Shown here piece after piece: positions 35,216-43,728 of a stretch of 64,000 bases of DNA. Numbering within the stretch: position 1 is the first letter of the stretch; every line of letters begins with the position of its first letter. The DNA comes from Gp6-AA40 sp032156805. GTDB taxonomy: Bacteria > Acidobacteriota > Vicinamibacteria > Vicinamibacterales > UBA2999. The notes beneath the pieces are model-generated. The model searched no databases, was not told where the DNA came from, and was given only the letters and a program-made list of their open reading frames with translations. A program made the position numbers and the translations under genes. The stretch lies in NCBI GenBank assembly GCA_032156805.1, contig JALDXQ010000011.1, forward strand, positions 1-64,000, read 5' to 3'.

Positions 35216-35785
35216 ATGGAATTCAAAGACCTGAAGGGCATGTTCGGCGACGTGAAGTCGCGAATGGATGCAAGCATCGAACGCGTGCGGCGCGACATGG
35301 CGCACGTTCGCACGGGCCGCGCCACTGTCAGCCTGCTCGACGGGATCCAGGTCGAGGCCTATGGCACGCGGATGCCTGTCAATCAGGTGGCCACGCTCTC
35401 TGTACCGGAGCCGGCATTGATCATCGCGCAACCGTTCGACCCGCAGGTGATGGGCGCCATCGAGAAGGCGATCCGCGCCTCGGATCTGGGCCTGAACCCG
35501 GCCAATGACGGCAAAGTCGTCCGCATTCCGATTCCGGCGTTGACCGAGGATCGCCGCAAGGAACTCTCACGGCACGTGCACAAGCAGGCCGAGGAAGGGC
35601 GCAACTCCGTGCGGCAGGTCCGTCGCGATGCCAACGATCGGCTGAAGAAGCTGCTCAAGGACCACACGATCTCGGAAGACGATGAGCGGAAGGGACTCGA
35701 TCAGGTCCAGAAGATGACCGACGAGCACGTGAAGCTGATCGACGACCTGCAGAAGAAGAAGGATCAGGAATTACTCGGTCACTGA
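35216..35785 (+). CDS. frr: Ribosome recycling factor
   Basis: 189 residues that split post-termination ribosomes with EF-G. RVRRDMAHVRTGRATVSLLDGIQVEAYG, the IRASDLGLNPANDG stretch and RIPIPALTEDRRKEL followed by a long basic helix are RRF features. The length is standard. It ends 3 nt from the convergent pfkA stop. Confidence 0.98.
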   Translation: MEFKDLKGMFGDVKSRMDASIERVRRDMAHVRTGRATVSLLDGIQVEAYGTRMPVNQVATLSVPEPALIIAQPFDPQVMGAIEKAIRASDLGLNPANDGKVVRIPIPALTEDRRKELSRHVHKQAEEGRNSVRQVRRDANDRLKKLLKDHTISEDDERKGLDQVQKMTDEHVKLIDDLQKKKDQELLGH

Positions 35786-35788
35786 CGA

Positions 35789-36871
35789 TCAGTCGCCGAA
35801 CGACACGCCGAGCGATCTCGCGGTCAGCAGCAAGTCATAGTCGAGCGGCACGGTCTTGGTCTTGCCAACGACCTCGCCAATCGGGATCGGAACCAGATCG
35901 GGAGGATGGTTCGCCACCATCTTTCCGAACTGTCCGTGCAGCAGCAACTCCACCGCCTTCCCGCCGAATCTCGTCGCCAGGGTCCTGTCGAACGCAGTTG
36001 GTGACCCGCCGCGCTGCAGGTGGCCGAGCACCACGTGCCGTGTCTCCTTGCCCGTTCGATCGCCCAGCTGCCTCGAGCACAAGGCACCAGCACCGCCGAG
36101 ACGCTCCGCGTGCCCTGCCTTGGCAGCCTCGATGACCGACATGCCTCCGTCGACGGGCCGCGCACCTTCTGCGACGACGACGATGCTGAACCGCGCACCG
36201 CGCGCTTCGCGCTGCCGTGTGCATTCCGCCACTTTCTCGACGTCGTACGGAATCTCGGGGATCAGGATCACATCGGCGCCGCCGGCTACACCGCTGTGGA
36301 GCGCGATCCATCCAGCGTAACGTCCCATCACCTCGACGACCATGATCCGGCGGTGCGCTTCAGCCGTGGAGTGCAGCCGGTCGATTGCGTTGGTCGCGAA
36401 GTCGACGGCGGTATCGAATCCGAAACAGCTGGTCGTGCCTACGATGTCGTTGTCGATGGTCTTCGGCACGCAGACGAGCGGCACACCCATCTTGTAGAAC
36501 TCGTACGAGATCGCGAGCGTGCCGTCGCCGCCAATGCAGACGAGCGCGTCGAGCCCCATCTTGCCGAACATGTCGACCACACGCTCGGCGTAGTTGAATG
36601 TGCCCTGCGGTGTGACGATCGGTTCGACAAACGGATTGCCGCGATTGACGGTACCGAGAATCGTTCCGCCCAGGCGGAGGATGCCGGTCACGTCGCGCGG
36701 TGTCAGCGTCCGGGACTTCTCCGGGTAGACCAGGCCATCGAAGCTGTCCTCGAGGCCGATGACCTCGACGCCGGCGTTATAGGCGGCCTTCACGACGGCA
36801 CGAATAACAGCGTTCAGTCCCGGGGCGTCGCCGCCTCCTGTCAGTACTCCGATTTTTTTGATCTTCGGCAT
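35789..36871 (-). CDS. pfkA: 6-phosphofructokinase (group III type)
   Basis: This 360-residue glycolytic enzyme phosphorylates fructose-6-phosphate. The N terminus IGVLTGGGDAPGLNAVIR is standard. CIGGDGTLA carries Gly where PPi-dependent enzymes have Asp, so ATP is the likely donor. PKTIDND has Lys instead of the Gly of E. coli PfkA; the Gly-plus-Lys pair is known from ATP-using group III enzymes such as that of Streptomyces. MGRYAGWIAL and VVVAEGARP follow. Promoter at 36923-36950. Confidence 0.94.
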   Translation of the reverse strand: MPKIKKIGVLTGGGDAPGLNAVIRAVVKAAYNAGVEVIGLEDSFDGLVYPEKSRTLTPRDVTGILRLGGTILGTVNRGNPFVEPIVTPQGTFNYAERVVDMFGKMGLDALVCIGGDGTLAISYEFYKMGVPLVCVPKTIDNDIVGTTSCFGFDTAVDFATNAIDRLHSTAEAHRRIMVVEVMGRYAGWIALHSGVAGGADVILIPEIPYDVEKVAECTRQREARGARFSIVVVAEGARPVDGGMSVIEAAKAGHAERLGGAGALCSRQLGDRTGKETRHVVLGHLQRGGSPTAFDRTLATRFGGKAVELLLHGQFGKMVANHPPDLVPIPIGEVVGKTKTVPLDYDLLLTARSLGVSFGD

Positions 36872-36922
36872 GTGGCCGCAGGTGTGTCGCCGTCGCGGGG
36901 GCCGCGTGGCGAGTTAGCCCGC

Positions 36923-36950
36923 AGTATAGCAGCCGGCCATATCAGTTGAA
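36923..36950 (-). promoter_or_regulatory. Sigma-70 type promoter of pfkA
   Basis: On the minus strand TTCAAC (36950-36945) and TATACT (36928-36923) are 16 nt apart. The leader before pfkA would be about 45 nt. Confidence 0.5.
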
Positions 36951-37107
36951 GGCACGACGCTCGGTACAGCGATGTCGCAAGCCTTCATGGATGCGACAGC
37001 GACGTAGGAATCTGGTGACTGATGCTGCGCGGCCGGGAATCTTCGCGTGGCCACGTGCGAGGGATGCGTGAAAATCGAAAGGCGAGGCAAAGAGGAGCGC
37101 GAAAGGC

Positions 37108-37183
<76 letters not shown>

Positions 37184-37280
37184 ACTGATCCTTTGTGCAT
37201 CACATATCCCGCAAGGTCAGCGGGATACGCATCCGACTACTCTAACACTTGGCACGTGCCCGGGCAATTGCAGCCCGGCG

Positions 37281-37682
37281 TTACTGCTCCCGCTCGAACA
37301 TCAGATACAGCGGCGCGGCGCCGAGAACCATGAGGAATCCGAAACTTGCCCACCCGGCTTTGTTCGCGGCTCTGAAGCGGGCGTGCTCGCCCGGCTTGAG
37401 CACCAGATCCTCTGTCTTCCAGAAGAGCGTGTTGTGCACGCGGAGTCGGTGTGGCCCCGCCGGCAGATCGTGAGTCACCGCTTCGCCGTTCTTCAGGATG
37501 GCGATCTGCTCGCCATCCACTGACACGTAAATCTCGCGGATGCCCGCATCATCCGGCGATTGGCGGCTGACAGTAATCGTCGCCACCTGCTCTGCCCGCG
37601 GCTCCGCCCTTGCCAGCGATGCGCCCGTCGCGCCTCCAGGTGGGCGAACACCCGAAAGACCTTCGCGAAAAGCGATGACCAC
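37281..37682 (-). CDS. PEGA-like protein with C-terminal membrane helix
   Basis: This 133-residue protein has a central PEGA-like beta domain (about 35-110: IYVSVDGEQIAILKNGEAVTH, LPAGPHRLRVHN) and a hydrophobic segment near the end (SFGFLMVLGAAPLYLMFE). The first 30 residues are low complexity. GTG 37682 is supported by a promoter 6 nt upstream. PEGA domains often bind cell-surface polymers or neighbouring proteins, but no function can be assigned. Confidence 0.65.
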   Translation of the reverse strand: MVIAFREGLSGVRPPGGATGASLARAEPRAEQVATITVSRQSPDDAGIREIYVSVDGEQIAILKNGEAVTHDLPAGPHRLRVHNTLFWKTEDLVLKPGEHARFRAANKAGWASFGFLMVLGAAPLYLMFEREQ

Positions 37683-37688
37683 AGTACG

Positions 37689-37717
37689 ATCCTAAACTAG
37701 CCGTCTTGAAAGGTCAG
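37689..37717 (-). promoter_or_regulatory. Promoter of a leaderless transcript at 37682
   Basis: Minus strand CTGACC (37717-37712), 17 nt spacer, and TAGGAT (37694-37689) with 6 nt to the GTG. This is the best-formed two-box promoter among the leaderless candidates. Confidence 0.6.
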
Positions 37718-37801
37718 AATCCGTGCGAATGGGTCCAGCTTTGATCCACCTTTCAGGATCGCCCGTGCCCCTCTATTGACCGAGACTTCCCTTAGATCTG
37801 A

Positions 37802-39100
37802 ATGGCACTGAAGGACTCGAGGATCCCGCTCGGCCGCGCCGACGCTCTTGCCAGCCAGGCGATACGGGAAGCACATCAGATGGGCCTCCCGGCTGACGAG
37901 ATCGTGCCGGTTGGAGGCCTGCGCCGATTCGCTCCTGCCCTCGACGGCGCGGTGCTTGTCGCAATCGCCGATGACACGCGGCGCGACGAGGTGCTCTCCG
38001 GCATGTCGCGCCTCTCCATCGTCCGATCCGTGATCGGAACTTCATCGTCCAGTCTGCGTGTCTCGACCGATCGCGGGCTGTTGGAGGTTCATGTCACAGC
38101 TCCGCACATGGCGGGTGCCGCGTTCGTCTGGTACACGGGCACGCTACGGCACGTCAAATGGCTTCAGGCACGCGCATCAACGCTCGGTCTGACGTTCGGT
38201 AATGGACGCCTCGAGCGAGACAGATCCACCGGGCTTTCCGTCCCGGATGAAGAGACCCTCTACCGCCTGCTCGCCCTGCCCTACATCCCGCCCGAGCTTC
38301 GGGAGGGAGAAGACGAAATCGACGCCGCGGAACGCGACGCGCTGCCCTCGCTGATCAACGCCCTGCACATCCGCGGCGATCTGCATATGCACAGCACGTG
38401 GAGCGACGGGCGCGACTCCATCCTTCACATGGCTCTGAGCGCGCGTCAGCTGGGGTATGAGTACATCGCAATCACCGATCACTCGGAGCGATCGTGGGCG
38501 TCTCGCAAACTTCTCGCTGTCGAGATTCCCCTGCAGCGGGAAGAGATCGAAGCGGCTCGCTCGCAGGCACCAGGGATCGACATCCTTCACGGCGTCGAGG
38601 TCGACATCATGCCGGACGGCTCTCTCGACTTCGACGATGACACACTGGCGCGCTTCGACATCGTCCTGGCGTCACTCCATGATGCGGCGGGAGATGGTGG
38701 GGCGCGCCTCACAGAGCGTTATCTGCAGGCGATGCGACACCCGCTGGTGAATGTCATCACGCATCCAGCCAATCGATCGCCGGCGTTCTCCAACGGCTAT
38801 GAACTCGACTTCGATCGGCTGTTCGAGGCCGCCATCGAATCGGGCACGGCCATGGAGATCGATGGCGCGCCCGGGCACCTCGATATGGATGGACGGATCG
38901 CGCGGCAGGCGGCCGCCGCCGGCGTCACGATCGCCATCAACAGCGACTGCCATCGGGCAGAGGCGCTCGGGCGACAGATGAGCTTCGGTATTGGAACCGC
39001 GCGGCGAGGGTGGGTCGCCCCCGATCATGTCCTGAACACCCGTGGAATCGAAGGCGTCCGGAAGTTCATTGCCCGCAAACGCGGACGGCCGGCTCGCTAA
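37802..39100 (+). CDS. PolX-derived PHP phosphoesterase with inactive polymerase palm
   Basis: This 432-residue protein aligns with the C-terminal two thirds of the PolX at 50981. Residues 35-115 match the PolX palm (VPVGGLRRF with IPVGSLRR; WYTGTLRHV with YFTGSKAHN). The two catalytic Asp of PolX (195, 197) align with Gly49 and Val51, and the third (239) with Glu. The HhH DNA-binding part is missing. The PHP domain (about 190-425) is intact: RGDLHMHSTWSDGRDS, EYIAITDHS, NSDCHRAEA. A metal-dependent phosphoesterase or nuclease is likely; DNA synthesis is not. Confidence 0.85.
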   Translation: MALKDSRIPLGRADALASQAIREAHQMGLPADEIVPVGGLRRFAPALDGAVLVAIADDTRRDEVLSGMSRLSIVRSVIGTSSSSLRVSTDRGLLEVHVTAPHMAGAAFVWYTGTLRHVKWLQARASTLGLTFGNGRLERDRSTGLSVPDEETLYRLLALPYIPPELREGEDEIDAAERDALPSLINALHIRGDLHMHSTWSDGRDSILHMALSARQLGYEYIAITDHSERSWASRKLLAVEIPLQREEIEAARSQAPGIDILHGVEVDIMPDGSLDFDDDTLARFDIVLASLHDAAGDGGARLTERYLQAMRHPLVNVITHPANRSPAFSNGYELDFDRLFEAAIESGTAMEIDGAPGHLDMDGRIARQAAAAGVTIAINSDCHRAEALGRQMSFGIGTARRGWVAPDHVLNTRGIEGVRKFIARKRGRPAR

Positions 39101-39198
39101 CGCCTCGCGGCAGGTAGTCCCGGGGACATCCCATTCAGGTACCCGGCTTGCTGTATCGTATGTGCACCGACCGACGCGCGGCCGGTCTCGAGTGTCTT

Positions 39199-39855
39199 AT
39201 GCGACCTCTCTCGATGCTTATCGTTTTGCTCACACTGCCTGTTATGGGTGCTGCCCAAACGGGCCAGAACCCCGAGGCGCTGGCAAAAGCCCTTCAGGCT
39301 CGATACCAGAACGTGCGCGATTTCACCGCCGACTTCGTTCAGACTTACCGGGGCGGGGTGCTGCGTACCGAGACCCGTGAAAAGGGTACGGTGGCCGTCA
39401 AGAAGCCCGGGCGGATGCGGTGGGTTTACACCAGCCCCGAGCGGAAAGAGTTCGTATCCGACGGCCAAAAGATGTATTCATACATCCCGGAGGATCGCCA
39501 GGTGATGGTCTCGGATGTCCCTGCGGACAACGAGGCACCAACTCCGGTGCTCTTCCTGGCTGGAAAGGGCGATCTGGTAAAGGATTTCACGGCGACAGCG
39601 GCTCCGAGCCCGGTGACTGGGGCCGTGGGCCTGAAGCTGACGCCTCGTCGGAGCGAGCCGGAGTACGAATATCTGATTGTGGCGGTCGACCCGGCAACGC
39701 TGCAGATTCGAGCGTTGACTACGCGCGATCGTCAGGGTGGTGAATCGACGCTCCGGTTCGAGAACCTGCAGGAAAACAAGGGGATATCCGATAAGGACTT
39801 TGCGTTCCGTATTCCGCGCGGTGTCGATGTCATCACCGATGGCAAGCGTAACTAG
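39199..39855 (+). CDS. lolA: Outer-membrane lipoprotein carrier LolA
   Basis: 218 residues with a signal peptide (MRPLSMLIVLLTLPVMGAA); ATG 39199 was chosen to give this typical start. The mature protein has RYQNVRDFTADFVQTY, KKPGRMRWVYTSPERKEFVSDG and PEYEYLIVAVDPATLQI, which match LolA. It carries lipoproteins across the periplasm. Its 3' end overlaps the lipoprotein secretin gene by 17 nt. Confidence 0.92.
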   Translation: MRPLSMLIVLLTLPVMGAAQTGQNPEALAKALQARYQNVRDFTADFVQTYRGGVLRTETREKGTVAVKKPGRMRWVYTSPERKEFVSDGQKMYSYIPEDRQVMVSDVPADNEAPTPVLFLAGKGDLVKDFTATAAPSPVTGAVGLKLTPRRSEPEYEYLIVAVDPATLQIRALTTRDRQGGESTLRFENLQENKGISDKDFAFRIPRGVDVITDGKRN

Positions 39856-41662
39856 CAAACTGCTGCTCCTCGTGTTGTCCGCGACGATGGCGGGCTGCGC
39901 CAGTGCTGCCATGCGCGCCGGCGAACAGGCCGATATCGCCCGTGACTACGACCGCGCAATCGTCGAGTACACAAAAGCCGTCCGCGAAGACCCCGATAAT
40001 CGCGCCGCTCAGCAAGCCCTCGACAACGCGAAGATCCGTGCGTCCCTCGATCACTATGCACGCGGCCGGCGCTATGAGAACGCCGGGCGCCTGGAAGAGG
40101 CGCTCGTCGAGCTGCAACTCGCCAACGAGCTGAACCCGGGCAGTGCGGACATCGAGCAGACGCTGCGCAACGTTCGAACGCAGCTGCGCAACAAGGTGGC
40201 TTCGCGTGACGGCAAGACCGAGCTGCAAACGCTGGTCGAACGATCGCGGGAGCTCATGCCGGCAGGCCTGGAGCTCCCCGCCAACATCCGGATGCCGGAC
40301 TCGATGACATTCCGCGAGGCCAGTTCGCGCGATGTCTTCACCGCGCTCGCGAAGATTGCTGATGTCAACGTCGTCTTCGACCCACAGTTCCGCCCGCAGC
40401 CCGTGAGCATCGACCTCCGGAACACCACGTTCGAAGATGCTCTGCAGGCGGTCGCGTCGGCGACACGCACATTCTATCGGGTCACAGCGCAACGCACGGT
40501 CACGATCGTTCCGGACACGACCGCCAAGCGACAGGAATACGAGGAAGAGGTCGTACGCCCCTTCTTCCTCAGCAACGCCGACCTCAAGGAGACGATGGAC
40601 CTGCTTCGCGTCGTGATCGACGCGCGGCGGGTGGCCCCTGTCTCAGCGACGAACGCGATCATGATCAAGGACACGCCCGAGCGAGTGGCGGCGGCCGGCA
40701 GGATCATCGCGGCGATCGACAAGGCACGACCTGAGGTGGTGATCGACGTCGAACTCCTCGAAGTCGATCGCACTCGCCTGCGCGAGTTCGGCCTTCAACT
40801 GGCCTCGCCGGCGGAAACGCCGACCGGCATCGACGGCATTGCGAGCGTCAACCGAGAGGGACTCACACTTCGCGATCTGAGCAACCTGACGCAGGCCGAC
40901 ATTCTGCTGACCAACCTTCCCAACCTGTACTACCGGCTACTGAAATCGGACACCAACACCAGGACACTGGCCAATCCGCAGTTGAGAACCTCGGAGGGCC
41001 TGCCCGCCCAGGCGCGATTCGGAGAGCGAGTGCCTGTCCCGGTCACGACGTTCGCGCCGATCGCACAAGGTGGAGTCAATCAGCAGCCGATTACCTCGTT
41101 CAATTACGAAAACATCGGCGTGAACATCGACATCACGCCGCGAATGCACCACGACGACCAGGTGTCGCTGGCACTGAGAATTTCGGTCAGCAACATCTCG
41201 GGCGCAGGCTTTGGCGGCCTGCCGACATTCGGCAACCGCGAGATCAACACGGTGATCCGCCTCAAGGACGGAGAGACCAATCTGCTCGCCGGCCTCATTC
41301 GCGACGAGGAGCGCAGGATCCTTCGCGGAGTTGTGGGGCTGAGCGATCTGCCGGTCGTCGGCCGCCTGTTCGCACAGACTCATCGCGAGATTCAGGAAAC
41401 TGACATCGTGATGATGCTGACGCCACGGGTCATTCGCGTGCTCGAGCTCAGCGAAGACGATCTCCGCCCGTTCCGTGTTGGCGACAACGTGACCGGGCCG
41501 TTGGCGCTGCCATTACCTGTTCCGTTACCGGCGCCCGCTCCGCTCGAGCAACCTGCGCCCGCACCGGCACAGCCCGCGGCACCAGCACCGCCACCGGCAC
41601 CGGAACCGGGCGTTGTGCCGATTCTGCCTCCGCCCCCGCAACAGCCACCGCCGGTTCGCTGA
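39839..41662 (+). CDS. Lipoprotein secretin with N-terminal TPR (GspD/PilQ-like)
   Basis: 607 residues. ATG 39839 gives a signal peptide KLLLLVLSATMAGC with a good lipobox, Cys near residue 18. TPR-like repeats (about 28-115) come first, then STN and N1-like domains (about 150-330), with VNVVFDPQFRPQPVSIDL. The secretin domain (about 335-575) includes RTLANPQLRTSEGLPAQARFGE and TDIVMMLTPRVIRVLEL. The tail is extremely Pro/Ala rich. It differs from PilQ by lacking AMIN domains. Whether it serves type II secretion or another system is open. Confidence 0.85.
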   Translation: MASVTSKLLLLVLSATMAGCASAAMRAGEQADIARDYDRAIVEYTKAVREDPDNRAAQQALDNAKIRASLDHYARGRRYENAGRLEEALVELQLANELNPGSADIEQTLRNVRTQLRNKVASRDGKTELQTLVERSRELMPAGLELPANIRMPDSMTFREASSRDVFTALAKIADVNVVFDPQFRPQPVSIDLRNTTFEDALQAVASATRTFYRVTAQRTVTIVPDTTAKRQEYEEEVVRPFFLSNADLKETMDLLRVVIDARRVAPVSATNAIMIKDTPERVAAAGRIIAAIDKARPEVVIDVELLEVDRTRLREFGLQLASPAETPTGIDGIASVNREGLTLRDLSNLTQADILLTNLPNLYYRLLKSDTNTRTLANPQLRTSEGLPAQARFGERVPVPVTTFAPIAQGGVNQQPITSFNYENIGVNIDITPRMHHDDQVSLALRISVSNISGAGFGGLPTFGNREINTVIRLKDGETNLLAGLIRDEERRILRGVVGLSDLPVVGRLFAQTHREIQETDIVMMLTPRVIRVLELSEDDLRPFRVGDNVTGPLALPLPVPLPAPAPLEQPAPAPAQPAAPAPPPAPEPGVVPILPPPPQQPPPVR

Positions 41663-41689
41663 TTCAGCTCGGTCCCGATTAGGCTCGGC

Positions 41690-42436
41690 CTATTTCGAAA
41701 CCTCAGCCAGACGCGCGACCAGCGTGCCCGGCACGTGACAGGTCTGGCAGGTTACTTTGACCTGAGCGCGCGATGACGGATCGTCCTTCCACTGTTGCGC
41801 ACGCGTTGCGTACGGGGTTCCAGGCAGCAGCTTGAGAATCCGATCGATCTCTGCGTTTGCCTCGTCGTTGCGCCCGGTCCGCTGCGCACTCTGCGCAAGC
41901 CCCGACAGCACCTCGCCCTTGTGGTGAAGCGGAAGCTTCTCGATGATTGCGCCCTGCAACTTCCACAACCGCTGGTAGGCACCGTACGCCTGTTCCCAGC
42001 TTCGCGCCCGTTCCTCGGCTGGCAATCGATCGGCCAGCGACACTTGAGAGCCACCGGTGATCGCGAACACGCCAACACCGTCCGGGTCGAGGCGCATCGC
42101 CTGCTCGAAGAGATCGAACGCGCGCTGGTAGTGCTGCGTGAACTGGGCCTGCTGTTTGGACTCGCCCGCCAGCGCGGCGTGCGTCAGCGCAATACTGCCC
42201 TGCCACGCCAGCACATTCGCTCGCTCGGAGGGGCGGCTCTCGAGCAGACGCTCGAGGTTCTTTTCCGCACGCGCCATTCTCGTCAGATCGCTCTGGAGAA
42301 AGCCGGCAAAGATGTCTTCCCTGACCAGGGTGTGAACGGTGAGACGAGCATCCCCAATCGGGGGCTCTGGCAACTGTGCGACAGCCGCGGCCGGGATGGC
42401 GATTAGTACCGTGATAACGATCAGATGTCTCATCAT
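41690..42436 (-). CDS. Secreted TPR protein with a C-terminal CxxCH motif
   Basis: 248 residues with a signal peptide (RHLIVITVLIAIPAAAVAQ). TPR-like helices fill about 45-205 (ANVLAWQGSIALTHAALAG, YQRAFDLFEQAMRLDPDG). Near the end KVTCQTCHVPG is a single c-type haem attachment motif, about 20 residues before the terminus. No distal Met ligand region is obvious. GAGG lies 5 nt upstream of the ATG. It follows murA on the same strand after 32 nt. Confidence 0.7.
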   Translation of the reverse strand: MMRHLIVITVLIAIPAAAVAQLPEPPIGDARLTVHTLVREDIFAGFLQSDLTRMARAEKNLERLLESRPSERANVLAWQGSIALTHAALAGESKQQAQFTQHYQRAFDLFEQAMRLDPDGVGVFAITGGSQVSLADRLPAEERARSWEQAYGAYQRLWKLQGAIIEKLPLHHKGEVLSGLAQSAQRTGRNDEANAEIDRILKLLPGTPYATRAQQWKDDPSSRAQVKVTCQTCHVPGTLVARLAEVSK

Positions 42437-42468
42437 ATGTTCCTCATCACACAGCTGACACTCACGAA

Positions 42469-43728
42469 CTACTCTACCTTCGCGACCTTTGCGCCCAGTG
42501 CCTTGAGTCGATCGACGAGTTGGCTGTAACCACGTTCGACGGTTTCGAGCGGCGCGACCCGCGTCTGCCCTTCTGCGGCAAGTCCGGCAGCGATGAGCGA
42601 CATGCCCGAGCGCAGATCGCGGCTGTCGAGCGTCCGGCCCCCGCGCAGTTTAGTCGGGCCAGTGACGATGATCCGGTGTGCGTCGGCGAGAAAGAGATCG
42701 GCGCCCATGCCGCTCATCTGCTCGAGCGCGAAGAGGCGCAATTCGTACATCCAGTCGTGCACGAGCGTGCGGCCTGCCGCCTGTGTCGCAAGGACCGTGA
42801 CCAGGCTGACCAGGTCGCTCGGAAACGACGGCCATAGTCCCGTCGCGATCCGGCGCACGGCCTGCGGTTTCGAGGGCTTCACCTCGAACACACCCTGATG
42901 CATCCTGCATTCGATGCGCATCCGCTGCATCACCGCGGCGACCACCTCGATGTCCTCTTCGCGGCATCCTTCGATGGCGATCTCTCCGCCCGTGATCGCA
43001 CCGACGACCGCCCAGCTTCCGGCCTCGATGTAATCACCTCCGAGGTGATGCTTCGCACCGCGAAGCTTCGTCGTTCCCTCGATGCGCAGCTTCGCGCTGC
43101 CGATTCCGGAGACCACGGCTCCCATCTTCGTCAGGAACTCGCACAGCTCGACGACGTGGGGTTCAGTGGCGGCGTGACGGATCTCGGTGACGCCCGACGC
43201 TGAGGCGGCCGCGAGAAGAGCCGTCTCCGTCCCGGTCACCGAGGCCTCGTAGAGATACATCGAAGCCGGCTTGAGGCCATCAGGCGCCTCGAGCACGTGA
43301 TCCGGTCCCTGACGTTCACGGGCTCCAAGTGCCTTCAGCGCCTCGGTGTGGGTCGAGATCGTGCGCCGGGCGGGAAAATCTCCGCCCGGCGGTGCGATGT
43401 GGGCGCGACCCGTGCGCGCGAGCAGTGGCCCGAGGAGGAGAACCGAACCACGCAAACGACCAACGAGCGAGCGATCGGGCGCGTCTGTGTTGACTCGCGG
43501 TGTCTTGATCCGCAGCGTGGTGGTACCGATCCCTTCGACCTCTGCGCCGAGATCCAACAGCAGCCGTGCCATCACCTCGACGTCGCCGATGCGCGGCACG
43601 TTCGTCAGGACGCACTCCTCCTCGGTCAGGAGGCAGGCGGCCAGCAGTGGCAGCGCCGCGTTCTTGTTTCCCTCTACGGCGACCCGGCCTTCGAGTCGGT
43701 GTCCGCCCTCAATCAATAGTGTCGACAT
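42469..43728 (-). CDS. murA: UDP-GlcNAc 1-carboxyvinyltransferase with Asp in the Cys site
   Basis: 419 residues catalysing the first committed step of peptidoglycan synthesis. EGNKNAALPLLAACLL holds the catalytic Lys22, and RGSVLLLGPLLARTGRAHIA precedes the active-site loop. That loop reads PPGGDFPARR, so Asp117 stands where most MurA have Cys (PGGCAIG). Natural Asp variants, as in Mycobacterium and Chlamydia, are active but insensitive to fosfomycin. The later region DRLKALGAKVAKVE is standard. It shares one base with the murB stop. Confidence 0.96.
   Translation of the reverse strand: MSTLLIEGGHRLEGRVAVEGNKNAALPLLAACLLTEEECVLTNVPRIGDVEVMARLLLDLGAEVEGIGTTTLRIKTPRVNTDAPDRSLVGRLRGSVLLLGPLLARTGRAHIAPPGGDFPARRTISTHTEALKALGARERQGPDHVLEAPDGLKPASMYLYEASVTGTETALLAAASASGVTEIRHAATEPHVVELCEFLTKMGAVVSGIGSAKLRIEGTTKLRGAKHHLGGDYIEAGSWAVVGAITGGEIAIEGCREEDIEVVAAVMQRMRIECRMHQGVFEVKPSKPQAVRRIATGLWPSFPSDLVSLVTVLATQAAGRTLVHDWMYELRLFALEQMSGMGADLFLADAHRIIVTGPTKLRGGRTLDSRDLRSGMSLIAAGLAAEGQTRVAPLETVERGYSQLVDRLKALGAKVAKVE

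Noticed and set aside
37184..37280. Second tRNA beside tRNA-Ala
   Set aside because: Only a weak inverted repeat (ATCCCGCAAGG/GCGGGAT type) is visible; no cloverleaf or T-loop motif.
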